Both the position numbers and the translations under genes were made by a program. Positions 8,711-16,707 of a stretch of DNA of 64,000 nucleotides are shown here, piece after piece. Position 1 is the first letter of the stretch. Each line of letters starts with the position of its first letter. The DNA comes from Pseudooceanicola sp. (GTDB lineage: Bacteria; Pseudomonadota; Alphaproteobacteria; Rhodobacterales; Rhodobacteraceae): assembly GCF_029213205.1 (NCBI RefSeq), contig NZ_JARGNH010000012.1:50265-114264 (forward strand), written 5' to 3'. The notes beneath the pieces are model-generated. The model did no database searches. It saw nothing but the letters and a program-made list of their open reading frames with translations, and was not told the DNA's origin.

Positions 8711-10824
8711 TGAGCCGCACTTCCCCGCCCGAGGTTTCGGGTAAAGCCGATCTGATGGCCCTGTTCCGGCCCCGCGCCATTGCGCTGGTCGGGGCATCAG
8801 ATGATCCCTTCAAGATCGGCGGGCGGCCGTTGCGCTATATGACCGATGGCAAATCCGATGTGAAAATCTATCCGGTCAACCCGACCCGGGACGAGGTTCA
8901 GGGCCACAAGGCCTATCCCAGCATCGGCGCGATTCCCGAACAGGTCGATCAGGTGATCCTGGCGGTGCCCGCGTCCCGCGCCGAGGCAGCGGTGGCCGAC
9001 GGGCTGGCGGCCGGGGTGCGAAGTTTCGTGATGTTTACCGCCGGTTTCGCCGAGGCCGGGCCCGAGGGGATCGTGGCGCAGGAAAAGCTGGTCGCCACCA
9101 TCCGCGCCGGTGGTGCCCGGCTGCTGGGGCCGAACGCCATGGGCCTGCTGAACATGAAGGACCGGATCTATTCGACCTTTTCCAGCGCCATGGACCGCGG
9201 CGAACAGGCGGTTGGCCGGGTCGGCGTGGTCAGCCAGAGCGGCGCGGTCGGGTCTTATATCCACAACCTTCTGACCAAGCGCGGCGTTGCCCTGTCGAAA
9301 TTTGTCGCCACCGGCAACGAGGCCGATGTCGAGGCTGCCGAATGCGCCGAATGGATGGCCAATGACCCGGAAACCGATGTGGTGGTGGTCTATCTGGAAA
9401 CCGGCCGCGACGGGCCGGGGTTGATGCGCGCGCTCGACACCGCGCGGCGCAACCGCAAGCCGATGATCGTGCTCAAGGCCGGTCGCACCGATGCCGGGCA
9501 ATCGGTGGCAGCCAGCCACACCGGCGCGATGGCTGGCTCGGCGGCGGTGTTCGAATCGGTGCTGCAGGCCAAGGGCGCGCTCGTCGCCCGCTCGATGCCG
9601 GATCTGGTGGACATGGCCTATGTCTGTGCCAACGGGCAGTTGCCCAAGGATAACACACTGGCCATCGTCACCGTTTCCGGCGGCGCCGGGGTGATGGCGA
9701 CGGATGCGGCGATGGAACAGGGCATGACAATGCCGCCGATGTCCGAAGCCGCCTTTGACATAGTGCGTCAGACCCTGCCATTGGCGGTCGGACGCAATCC
9801 GCTGGACACCACAGCCGCGACCATCGGCGACCGGACCCTGTTCATGGGCGCGGTCGAAACCATGCTGGACTCGCAGCCCTATGGTTCGGCGATGTTCTTT
9901 ATGGCCAATGCCGGGATGAACACCCGCGACATCGCGGCGATGAGCGACAGCCTCAGCGCCCTGCGCGCGCGCTTTCCCGACACCAATTTCGCGATCTGCA
10001 CCCAGAGCACGCCAGAAAACGCCCGCGCGCTTGAGGCGCTCGGCTTCATGGTGTTCCTTGACCCCGAAGCCTGCGTCAGGGCCTTTGCCGCCCTCAGCCG
10101 GCTGCCCGGAATTTTCGCGAACAGCGATGCCGCCGATACCTCTGCCTTGCCCGCGCAAATGGCACTGCCAGCGCGGATTGACGAAGCAGGCGCTTCGGAG
10201 TTGCTGGCATCTGCCGGACTCCCGTTTGCCCGCACCGGCACGGCTGCGACGGCCGAGGCGGCGATCGCTCTGGCCCAGGACATCGGATTTCCGGTGGTGC
10301 TCAAGATCCGCTCGCCCGATATCGCCCATAAATCCGAGGTCGGCGGCGTCAAGGTCGGCCTGGCGGATGCCGCTGCCGTGCAGCAAGCCTTTGATCAGGT
10401 CACGGCCAATGCGAAAAAGGCCGCCCCAGAGGCGGAAATCCTGGGGGTGACCGTGTCGCAGATGGTCAGCGGCGGGGTGCAGACCATCCTTGGGGTGCAC
10501 CGCGATCCGACCTTTGGCCCGATGGTAATGGTTGGGCTCGGCGGGATCTTTACCGAGGTGCTGAAGGATACGGTGATGCGGCCTGCGCCGGTGTCACGCA
10601 CCGCCGCGCTGGCGATGATCAAGAGCCTGAAGGGGTTTGCGATCCTCGACGGCGCCCGGGGCGAAGCGGCAGCCGATATCGGCGCGCTGGCCGATGCGCT
10701 GGTGACGCTGTCGCGCTTTGCCGCCGCCCAAGGCGAGACCCTGTCGGGGGCCGAGATCAATCCAATGTTGGTGCTGCCCGAGGGCTGTGTCGCGGTGGAT
10801 GCGCTGATCCTGCCCGCCGGGTAA
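8710..10824 (+). CDS. NDP-forming acyl-CoA synthetase (acetate--CoA ligase family)
   Basis: A 704-residue fused synthetase. It has a CoA-binding Rossmann domain (from about residue 15, IALVGASDDPFKIGG), a succinyl-CoA-synthetase-like domain with SQSGAVGSYIHN, the loop ASHTGAMAGS that carries the phosphohistidine, and a C-terminal ATP-grasp domain from about residue 490 (GFPVVLKIRSPDIAHKSEVG). It would activate an organic acid with ATP to the CoA thioester used by the two upstream dehydrogenases. It is the last gene of this three-gene operon and is followed by a bidirectional terminator. Confidence 0.88.
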   Translation: MSRTSPPEVSGKADLMALFRPRAIALVGASDDPFKIGGRPLRYMTDGKSDVKIYPVNPTRDEVQGHKAYPSIGAIPEQVDQVILAVPASRAEAAVADGLAAGVRSFVMFTAGFAEAGPEGIVAQEKLVATIRAGGARLLGPNAMGLLNMKDRIYSTFSSAMDRGEQAVGRVGVVSQSGAVGSYIHNLLTKRGVALSKFVATGNEADVEAAECAEWMANDPETDVVVVYLETGRDGPGLMRALDTARRNRKPMIVLKAGRTDAGQSVAASHTGAMAGSAAVFESVLQAKGALVARSMPDLVDMAYVCANGQLPKDNTLAIVTVSGGAGVMATDAAMEQGMTMPPMSEAAFDIVRQTLPLAVGRNPLDTTAATIGDRTLFMGAVETMLDSQPYGSAMFFMANAGMNTRDIAAMSDSLSALRARFPDTNFAICTQSTPENARALEALGFMVFLDPEACVRAFAALSRLPGIFANSDAADTSALPAQMALPARIDEAGASELLASAGLPFARTGTAATAEAAIALAQDIGFPVVLKIRSPDIAHKSEVGGVKVGLADAAAVQQAFDQVTANAKKAAPEAEILGVTVSQMVSGGVQTILGVHRDPTFGPMVMVGLGGIFTEVLKDTVMRPAPVSRTAALAMIKSLKGFAILDGARGEAAADIGALADALVTLSRFAAAQGETLSGAEINPMLVLPEGCVAVDALILPAG

Positions 10825-10845
10825 GCGCCATTTGCGCGCCCGTGT

Positions 10846-10873
10846 CGCCGCCCCGGAACAATCCGGGGCGGCG
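10846..10873. terminator. Bidirectional hairpin between convergent genes
   Basis: An 11-bp perfect stem (CGCCGCCCCGG at 10846-10856 with its complement at 10863-10873) and a six-base loop lie between the synthetase and tctC stops. Confidence 0.75.
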
Positions 10874-10881
10874 GACATTGC

Positions 10882-11832
10882 TTAGTTGGAAATGCCGCGC
10901 TCTTCGGCCAGCTTTTTCCATTTCGCCATCTCGTTGGACAGGCGCACGTTCACCTCGGCAACCGAGCTGGTTTCGATATTGATATCGATCGGTGCAACCA
11001 CGGCCTGGAACTCCGGGCTCAACACCAGTTCGTTGACCTCGGTATTGATGAACTCGACAAGTTCGTCAGGCACCGCGGAAGGCACGAACAATCCGATCCA
11101 CTGGCGGACCTGCACATCGGGATAGCCCGCCTCGGTGGTGGTCGGCACATCGGGCAGCGCCGTCACCCGACGATCATCCATCACCGCCAACGCGTTCAAC
11201 TTGCCTGCGCGGATCTGATCGGCAGCGGTGGGGACCGAGGTGTCAAAGACATCGGCCTCTTTGCTGAGAACCGCGACCATGGCGGGGCCGCCGCCCTTGT
11301 AATGCACGATGTCAAGGTCAAGCCCGGCATCGGACAGGAACTTTTCCATCCCGAAATGGGTGGTGGTGCCCAGACCGGCCGTCGCTGCGAACATGTCGCT
11401 GCCCTTGGCCTTTTCGACAAATTCCGCCAGGGTCTTGATGCCGGTATCAGCATTCACGATCAGGATATAGGCGACATAGCCAACAATCCCGATCGGTTTC
11501 ATCTCGGTCACCGGATCGAACGGCAGATCCTTGTAGACCGCCGGGGCGGTGGCAAAGGCCGATGTCGTCAGCAGGATGGTGTGCCCGTCGGGCTGGGCTT
11601 GGCTGACATAGGCAGTGCCGACCATCGAGCCGCCGCCGGGCTTGTTCTCGACCACAACGGCCTGTCCCCATTTCTCTGACAGGGCGGTTGCCAGATGGCG
11701 GGCGAAAATATCAGTGTTGCCACCGGGCGAATAGGGCACAACAAGCGTGACAGTGCCCGACGGATAATCCGCCGCCAGTGCCCCCTGGGTGAGGCCGAGC
11801 ATCAGTGCCGCAGCCGTAAGTAACTTTCTCAT
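10882..11832 (-). CDS. Tripartite tricarboxylate transporter substrate-binding protein (Bug/TctC family)
   Basis: Periplasmic binding protein of 316 residues. A Sec signal peptide (MRKLLTAAALMLGLTQGALA) is followed by the Bug-family start YPSGTVTLVVPYSPGGNTD and the VVENKPGGGSMVGT loop that contacts the carboxylate. A strong AAGGAGGAAG ribosome-binding site precedes the ATG. It delivers a carboxylate to the TctAB permease encoded just downstream in the order tctB, tctA, tctC on this strand. The ligand cannot be read from sequence; the surrounding genes suggest an organic acid destined for CoA activation. Confidence 0.92.
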   Translation of the reverse strand: MRKLLTAAALMLGLTQGALAADYPSGTVTLVVPYSPGGNTDIFARHLATALSEKWGQAVVVENKPGGGSMVGTAYVSQAQPDGHTILLTTSAFATAPAVYKDLPFDPVTEMKPIGIVGYVAYILIVNADTGIKTLAEFVEKAKGSDMFAATAGLGTTTHFGMEKFLSDAGLDLDIVHYKGGGPAMVAVLSKEADVFDTSVPTAADQIRAGKLNALAVMDDRRVTALPDVPTTTEAGYPDVQVRQWIGLFVPSAVPDELVEFINTEVNELVLSPEFQAVVAPIDINIETSSVAEVNVRLSNEMAKWKKLAEERGISN

Positions 11833-11855
11833 TTTTCTTCCTCCTTTGGTGAAAA

Positions 11856-13373
11856 TCAGGTCTCTCTCGCCAATTCTTCGGCGCGTCGTTTTCGTAACTT
11901 GTTGCTGGTCCAGATCCCCCAGATCAGGATGCCGCCCGTGATCGCCATGATCGCCGCGCTGACCGGGCGCTCAAAGAAGGTGGCGAAATCGCCGCGTGAC
12001 AGGACCATGGCGCGGCGAAAATGTTCCTCCATCAACGGGCCGAGGACAAAACCCAGCAACAGCGGTGCCCCCGGAAAACCAAAGATCCGCATCGCGTAAC
12101 CTGCGACACCGAAAAAGCAGACCTGCCAGACCGAGAGCGCGTTGTAGGTGGTCGAATAGGCGCCGATGCAGATGAACAGCAGAACCGAGGGGAACAGCAG
12201 GTGATAGGGGATCATCAGCATCCTGACCCAGACCCCGATCAGCGGGATATTCAGGATCAGCAGGATCACATTGCCGACCCAAAAGCTCATGATCAGGCCC
12301 CAGAACAGCTGTGGTTGGCTGGTGATCAGCGTCGGCCCCGGCGCAATGCCGTGGATCATCAGCGCGCCCAGCATCAGCGCCATGGTGGCACTGCCGGGCA
12401 CCCCAAGGGACAGGGTCGGAATGAATGCGGTCTGGTCAGCGGCGTTGTTGGCAGCCTCGGGCGCCATGATCCCCTCGATCGCCCCCTTGCCGAAGCGTTC
12501 CGGGGTCTTTGAGATCCGCTTTTCCACCGCATAGGATAGAAACGCGGCAATCGACGGCCCGGTGCCCGGTAGGGTGCCAAAGAATGATCCCATCGTAGAC
12601 CCGCGCACCATCGGCATCCACGAGCGGCGGACATCGTCGCGGGTCGGCTTGATCGCCTTCAGCTTGACGCTTTCGGGGTCAATGCTTGAGGTGCCGACGC
12701 GGCGAATGCTCATGATCACTTCGGCGACGCCAAAGACCCCCATCGCCAGCGCAATCAGGCTGATCCCGTCCAGCAGCCCAAGCGAGCCAAAGGTAAACCG
12801 CGCGGCCGCGCTCTGCGTGTCCATCCCGACCAGGCCGAACAGGATGCCAAGCGCCACCATCGCCAGCCCCTTGATCGCCGACCCGTCCGAGATCGTCGAG
12901 GCGGCGACCAGCCCCATCAGCATCAGCGAGAAATATTCAGCCGAGCCGAATTTCAGCGCGTATGAGGCAATCACCGGGGTGAACAGCATCAGCAGGATGA
13001 CCCCGACCGAAGCACCAAAGAACGACGCCACCGTGGTCATGAACAGCGCCACCCCGCCGCGGCCCTGCTGCGCCATCGGATAGCCATCAAGGCAGGTCAC
13101 CGCATTCGCCGGGGTGCCGGGGATGTTCAGCAGGATCGAGGCGGTGCTGCCGCCGTAGGTGGTGCCATACCAGATCCCCGCCAACATGATCAGCGCGGTG
13201 GTCGGCTCCAGCGTGAAGGTCAGCGGAAACAGCATCGAGATTGCAGCCAGCACCCCGACCCCGGGGATCACCCCGACCAGGGTGCCCAGCAGCGCGCCGA
13301 GAAAGCAGTAGAACACATTGGTGAGGCTGAGCGCGACACCGAGCCCCATGCCGAGATTGCCGAGAAGTTCCAT
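11856..13373 (-). CDS. Tripartite tricarboxylate transporter large permease (TctA)
   Basis: Inner-membrane permease of 505 residues with about twelve helices. The family hallmarks GVLVGVIPGVG-like (here GTLVGVIPGVGVLAAISMLF), YGGSTASILLNIPGTP and the second repeat GTLPGTGPSIAAFLSYAVEK are present. Its ATG overlaps the tctB stop (TGATG), so the pair is translationally coupled, and tctC follows 23 bases downstream. Confidence 0.95.
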   Translation of the reverse strand: MELLGNLGMGLGVALSLTNVFYCFLGALLGTLVGVIPGVGVLAAISMLFPLTFTLEPTTALIMLAGIWYGTTYGGSTASILLNIPGTPANAVTCLDGYPMAQQGRGGVALFMTTVASFFGASVGVILLMLFTPVIASYALKFGSAEYFSLMLMGLVAASTISDGSAIKGLAMVALGILFGLVGMDTQSAAARFTFGSLGLLDGISLIALAMGVFGVAEVIMSIRRVGTSSIDPESVKLKAIKPTRDDVRRSWMPMVRGSTMGSFFGTLPGTGPSIAAFLSYAVEKRISKTPERFGKGAIEGIMAPEAANNAADQTAFIPTLSLGVPGSATMALMLGALMIHGIAPGPTLITSQPQLFWGLIMSFWVGNVILLILNIPLIGVWVRMLMIPYHLLFPSVLLFICIGAYSTTYNALSVWQVCFFGVAGYAMRIFGFPGAPLLLGFVLGPLMEEHFRRAMVLSRGDFATFFERPVSAAIMAITGGILIWGIWTSNKLRKRRAEELARET

Positions 13374-13822
13374 CAGAAGGGCCAGTCAAACATGGCGATC
13401 TGCAAGCCGAGGCAGACGCGGAAAACGAAAGGGGTGAGCAACGACAGCGCCAGGCAGAGCAGCGCGAGGTTGGCGGGGCGAACCTTGAGCTCGGCCATCG
13501 AAGACACCACCGTGATGCCGATGATCGCCGGGATCAGCCCGAAATGCGGAATGGTAAGGGCAAAGATCGCGATGCTGCTGAGCACGAACAGCGGCGACCA
13601 GATCCGGATGTCGGCCCGCTCCGGCGGGCGGAACAGCGATTGCACCATCACCACCAGACCGAGCCCGGCGAGAATGCCGGCGATCCCCACCGGAAACATC
13701 CCCGGGCCCATTCGGCGGAGCGAACCGAGCGAATACTCCGTTGCCGCATAGCCGGCGGCGGTCAGACCGATGGCGAAGAGGATGAAACCGCCGATGAAAT
13801 CCTTCAGATCGAAACGTAGCAC
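13373..13822 (-). CDS. Tripartite tricarboxylate transporter small permease (TctB)
   Basis: A 149-residue protein with four hydrophobic helices; the run GSLRRMGPGMFPVGIAGILA is typical of TctB. I place the start at a GTG at 13822 because a GGAGGT ribosome-binding site lies four bases before it, and the longer upstream open frame has no family similarity. It heads the tctB-tctA-tctC operon and partners TctA in the membrane. Confidence 0.85.
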   Translation of the reverse strand: MLRFDLKDFIGGFILFAIGLTAAGYAATEYSLGSLRRMGPGMFPVGIAGILAGLGLVVMVQSLFRPPERADIRIWSPLFVLSSIAIFALTIPHFGLIPAIIGITVVSSMAELKVRPANLALLCLALSLLTPFVFRVCLGLQIAMFDWPF

Positions 13823-14107
13823 TTGGACCTCCGTTGCCTGAGCGGACCGGGCAGATCCACTCTCAGCCCTCCGCAGAAAGGCTTGCTTACCCCGGAAACC
13901 GGAACGCTGCCAAAGCTCTGCCAAAGTTCCCACATTCTTGATGCTATACAAGCTTCGGTTGTCGATCTGGGCGGCGTGCGGGTCTGGCCGCTGGACACCC
14001 GCAGATCGCCCGCGCAAACTTGGCGTTCTCGGCAAGGGCCGCAGCCAGAGGTGTTGCCCGAATCCGTCTTTGCCGCCAAGCCAAAGCCCTGATCGAGAGG
14101 AAACAGC
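13823..14107. other. Divergent promoter region between tctBAC and the amidohydrolase gene
   Basis: No gene is visible in these 285 bases. A small symmetric element, CTTG-N8-CAAG at 13937-13952, could be a GntR-type half-site pair, but the arms are only four bases. No regulator gene is adjacent. Confidence 0.35.
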
Positions 14108-14971
14108 ATGTCTGAGACCAGCCCAGCCATTCGCCTGCCGGAGGGCAGCACCGATTGTCATTTTCACATCTATGGCCCGGCTGACCGATTTCCCTATGTT
14201 ACCGGCGAGCGCTATTCGCCCCGGGGCGATGCCACGCTGGCAGATGCCTTTGCGCTGTGGGAGCGGATGGGTGTCAGCCGGGGCGTCATTGTCCATGCTT
14301 CCACGGCGGGCGAGGATAATGCCGTCACATTCGAGGCGCTGAAACGCTATCCCGACCGCCTGCGCGCCGTTGCCGTGCTTGACCCCGGGGTCAGCGACCG
14401 GCGCCTTGACGAGTTAACCGATGCCGGGTTCCGGGGGGTGCGGATCAACCTGATCCGCCAGGACGGACAGGTTATGTCGAACCGGGGCACCAGCCTCGAT
14501 GATCTGCGCAAGCTGGCGCCACGGATCGCCGAACGCGGCTGGCATGCGCAGCTCTGGGTCGAATGTTCGGACCTGGCCGAGGCCGCGCCGGAGCTGGATC
14601 GCCTGCCGCTGACCTATGTGGTCGATCACATGTGCCGCACCATGGCCGACAAGGGCGCCGATCATCCCGATTACCTGGCGTTTCTCGACCGGCTGCGCAG
14701 CGGCCGCTACTGGACCAAGATTTCCGGCGCCGACCGCAACACCCGGATCGGGCGGCCCTATGCCGACACCCGCAGCTTCATGCAGGCAATCGTCGCCGCC
14801 GCGCCGAAGCAGGTGGTCTGGGGCAGCGACTGGCCGCATGTCGGCCATACGCCAGAGACGGTCCCAGAGATGACGGACCTGCTGGCGATCCTGATGGAAT
14901 GCGTGCCGGACGACTCCACCCGTCGGCAGATTCTGATCGACAATCCGAAGCGGCTCTACGGTTTTGACTGA
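14108..14971 (+). CDS. Amidohydrolase family protein (2-pyrone-4,6-dicarboxylate hydrolase-like)
   Basis: A 287-residue TIM-barrel hydrolase of the amidohydrolase-2 group. The first metal/active-site motif is DCHFHIYGP, a later histidine follows in VVDHMCR, and the end of the barrel has VWGSDWPHVGHTP with the catalytic Asp. These match the LigI-like lactonase/hydrolase clade that acts on pyrone or muconolactone-type acids. It is divergent from tctBAC, so the transporter may import its substrate or a relative. The substrate is inferred. Confidence 0.8.
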   Translation: MSETSPAIRLPEGSTDCHFHIYGPADRFPYVTGERYSPRGDATLADAFALWERMGVSRGVIVHASTAGEDNAVTFEALKRYPDRLRAVAVLDPGVSDRRLDELTDAGFRGVRINLIRQDGQVMSNRGTSLDDLRKLAPRIAERGWHAQLWVECSDLAEAAPELDRLPLTYVVDHMCRTMADKGADHPDYLAFLDRLRSGRYWTKISGADRNTRIGRPYADTRSFMQAIVAAAPKQVVWGSDWPHVGHTPETVPEMTDLLAILMECVPDDSTRRQILIDNPKRLYGFD

Positions 14972-14972
14972 T

Positions 14973-14996
14973 CCGGCGCCTGGCGGGTGGCGCCGG
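14973..14996. terminator. Hairpin after the amidohydrolase gene
   Basis: An 8-bp perfect stem (CCGGCGCC at 14973-14980 and GGCGCCGG at 14989-14996) begins one base after the stop codon. It sits between convergent reading frames and has no U-tract. Confidence 0.6.
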
Positions 14997-14998
14997 GG

Positions 14999-15245
14999 TC
15001 AGCCGACCTCGGCGTCGTGAAAGGTCAGGATGAAGGCGCAGGAGCAATAGAACCCCATCAGGCCGGACAAGTCGCAGACCGCCTCGATTCCCAGCGCTGC
15101 GATGGCCTGGTCATAGACCGCCTTTGGCGCCGGTCGCGCGGTCAGCATCGCCGCCGTCGCCGCATGCACCGCCCTTTCGCGCTCGGTGTCCAGATCGGGG
15201 GTGCGGCCCGCGCGGATCGCCGCCATCGTCGCCTCGCTCAACCCG
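14999..15245 (-). pseudogene. Truncated carboxymuconolactone decarboxylase family gene (3' part)
   Basis: Read on the minus strand, the frame encodes GLSEATMAAIRAGRTPDL and then VYDQAIAALGIEAVCDLSGL, the C-terminal half of a CMD/AhpD-like protein. About 80 codons remain of a protein normally near 180 residues. The 5' part, including any CxxC or catalytic region, is missing because the sequence switches near 15245-15256 to a different gene on the other strand. It is probably nonfunctional. Confidence 0.7.
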
Positions 15246-15255
15246 ACGCGGGCGG

Positions 15256-15530
15256 TCTGCGTGTTTCCCGGCGGCTTTGGCGCCATGGACGAGACTTTCG
15301 AGGCGCTGACCCTGATCCAGACCGGACGGATGGAGCGGGTGCCGTTCCTGCTGTTTGGCCGGAAATTCTGGGAAAAGATCATCAACTGGGAGGCGCTGGC
15401 CGAGGCCGGGACGATTTCGGCGGAGGATCTGGAGCTGTTCCGCTTCGTCGAGACGGTGGAAGAGGCGATGGAAGCCATCGAGACCTGGCCGGGCGCAGGT
15501 GAGAAGCGGGGGGAGATCCCGGGGCGGTGA
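15256..15530 (+). pseudogene. Truncated LOG-family protein gene (3' part)
   Basis: The frame encodes VFPGGFGAMDETFEALTLIQ and then a C-terminal LFGRKFWEKIINWEALAEAG, the second half of a LOG/TIGR00730-type nucleotide-binding protein (the PGGxGTxxE motif is the active site). The N-terminal Rossmann half is absent; the similarity begins where the minus-strand decarboxylase fragment ends. With only about 90 codons and no plausible start, this is a decayed gene. Confidence 0.7.
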
Positions 15531-15819
15531 TGGGGGGGAGGCAGTGAGCGGATGTTTGTGTCGGGGCGGGCGGCAGGGAACGGGCGTTCGTTGTGATTTG
15601 TCCTAAGGGCGGTAAGCGGACTTTCGCGGGGCCGAGCACGAAGGTCAGGAAAGCGCAGGGAGCGGGCTTTGAAAAGTTATCTCAAATTGCAGAAAGCAGA
15701 CCCTCGTGCCATTTGTTGCAAGCGTGAGTTTGGAACCCCTGCTGTGGAATGCTGCAGCTATCGAGAGAAGGTAAAGGGCGGCTCGCGATACCCGATGGTA
15801 GGTCCGAAGGGGATGGAGA
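15531..15819. other. Gap without recognised features
   Basis: I see no gene, hairpin with a U-tract or repeat here. Composition drops in GC toward the next gene, which suggests the edge of a transferred segment. Confidence 0.4.
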
Positions 15820-16632
15820 ATGGCGAACGAGTATAATTTGGATTTCGATGGCATCCTAGAGATTGCACTCAAAGGTGTGCGGAGATCATCAGTCTTCATG
15901 GGGCTCGGTGTGAACGCAGCATTGGATCCGAGCAACAGCAACTACCAACTCTCTCACATTACTCGGATCCAAGTCATCCCCGACGATGCCCCCCAAGAGG
16001 CTCTCGAGCACTTCAAGGAAGAGTTCAAAATATGGATCGAGGCCTGCGCCTTGCGCGAAGCAACTGAGTCATTCGCGTTATTCCTTGACGAGTTGCATCG
16101 TGCCTGCAGTGTCATTCACGCCGTCAAAGGCAATGGCTCTATGGAAGAAGTTTCTGAAAAGCAAAGCAAGTTCGCGAAAGAAGGTTTGCCCAACAAGCTC
16201 AACATTCTTGAACAGCGCTTTGGGGTCACGTCGGCGCATAGCGGCAACCTTTCTCTCATCAATAGAGCGCGAAACTGTCTAACGCATCGAAAAGGACTGG
16301 TTGGGCTGGAGGATATCAGGGATCAACCAAAATTCACCGTAGCATGGCGCGGTTTGGACCTGTTTGTCGAGGAGCCGGATGGCACTAAGTCCGACTTGGG
16401 CGAAATTCCAGAGGGCGGTTTGCTGTTGGAGAATGGAGGCTTCGTAGGAGTCGAGTTTGTCGAGCGCAGTCGAACTTTCGACCTCGGTACCATGCTCTCT
16501 CTTTCGCCACGCGACCTAGCCGAGATCTGCTGGTTTCTTGCAAAAGAGGCGAAAACGATCACGAATTCGGCGATTTCGTATGCTCAAGCGAATGGTGTCG
16601 TCATGAACCAGGTTACCCAAAACAAAGGATAG
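15820..16632 (+). CDS. Hypothetical protein with an HEPN-like R-N-x3-H motif
   Basis: I do not recognise this 270-residue protein as a named family. Around residues 148-160 it reads INRARNCLTHRKG, with Arg151, Asn152 and His156 fitting the R-(N/D/H)-x3-H motif of HEPN nucleases. Predicted helices flank it, from residue 60 to 145, also as in HEPN domains. The C-terminal 100 residues look like a separate beta-rich part followed by a helix. AAGGGG lies upstream of the ATG. Codon use is less GC-biased than in its neighbours, and it sits beside broken genes, so it is probably an accessory import. A role in RNA cleavage or defence is inference only. Confidence 0.6.
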   Translation: MANEYNLDFDGILEIALKGVRRSSVFMGLGVNAALDPSNSNYQLSHITRIQVIPDDAPQEALEHFKEEFKIWIEACALREATESFALFLDELHRACSVIHAVKGNGSMEEVSEKQSKFAKEGLPNKLNILEQRFGVTSAHSGNLSLINRARNCLTHRKGLVGLEDIRDQPKFTVAWRGLDLFVEEPDGTKSDLGEIPEGGLLLENGGFVGVEFVERSRTFDLGTMLSLSPRDLAEICWFLAKEAKTITNSAISYAQANGVVMNQVTQNKG

Positions 16633-16707
16633 GCTTTGAAGTCGTCCGCTACAGGCTGAGAACGGTCACTAGACGTGTTTCGCGCAAACGCCAGCCATAG
16701 ACCAACC

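Noticed and set aside
8797..10500. 567-codon minus-strand open frame
   Set aside because: Antisense to the NDP-forming acyl-CoA synthetase and His/Gly/Arg-rich like other shadow frames.
13937..13952. CTTG-N8-CAAG as a GntR operator for the tct operon
   Set aside because: Four-base arms are too short to stand out from chance, and no regulator gene is nearby.
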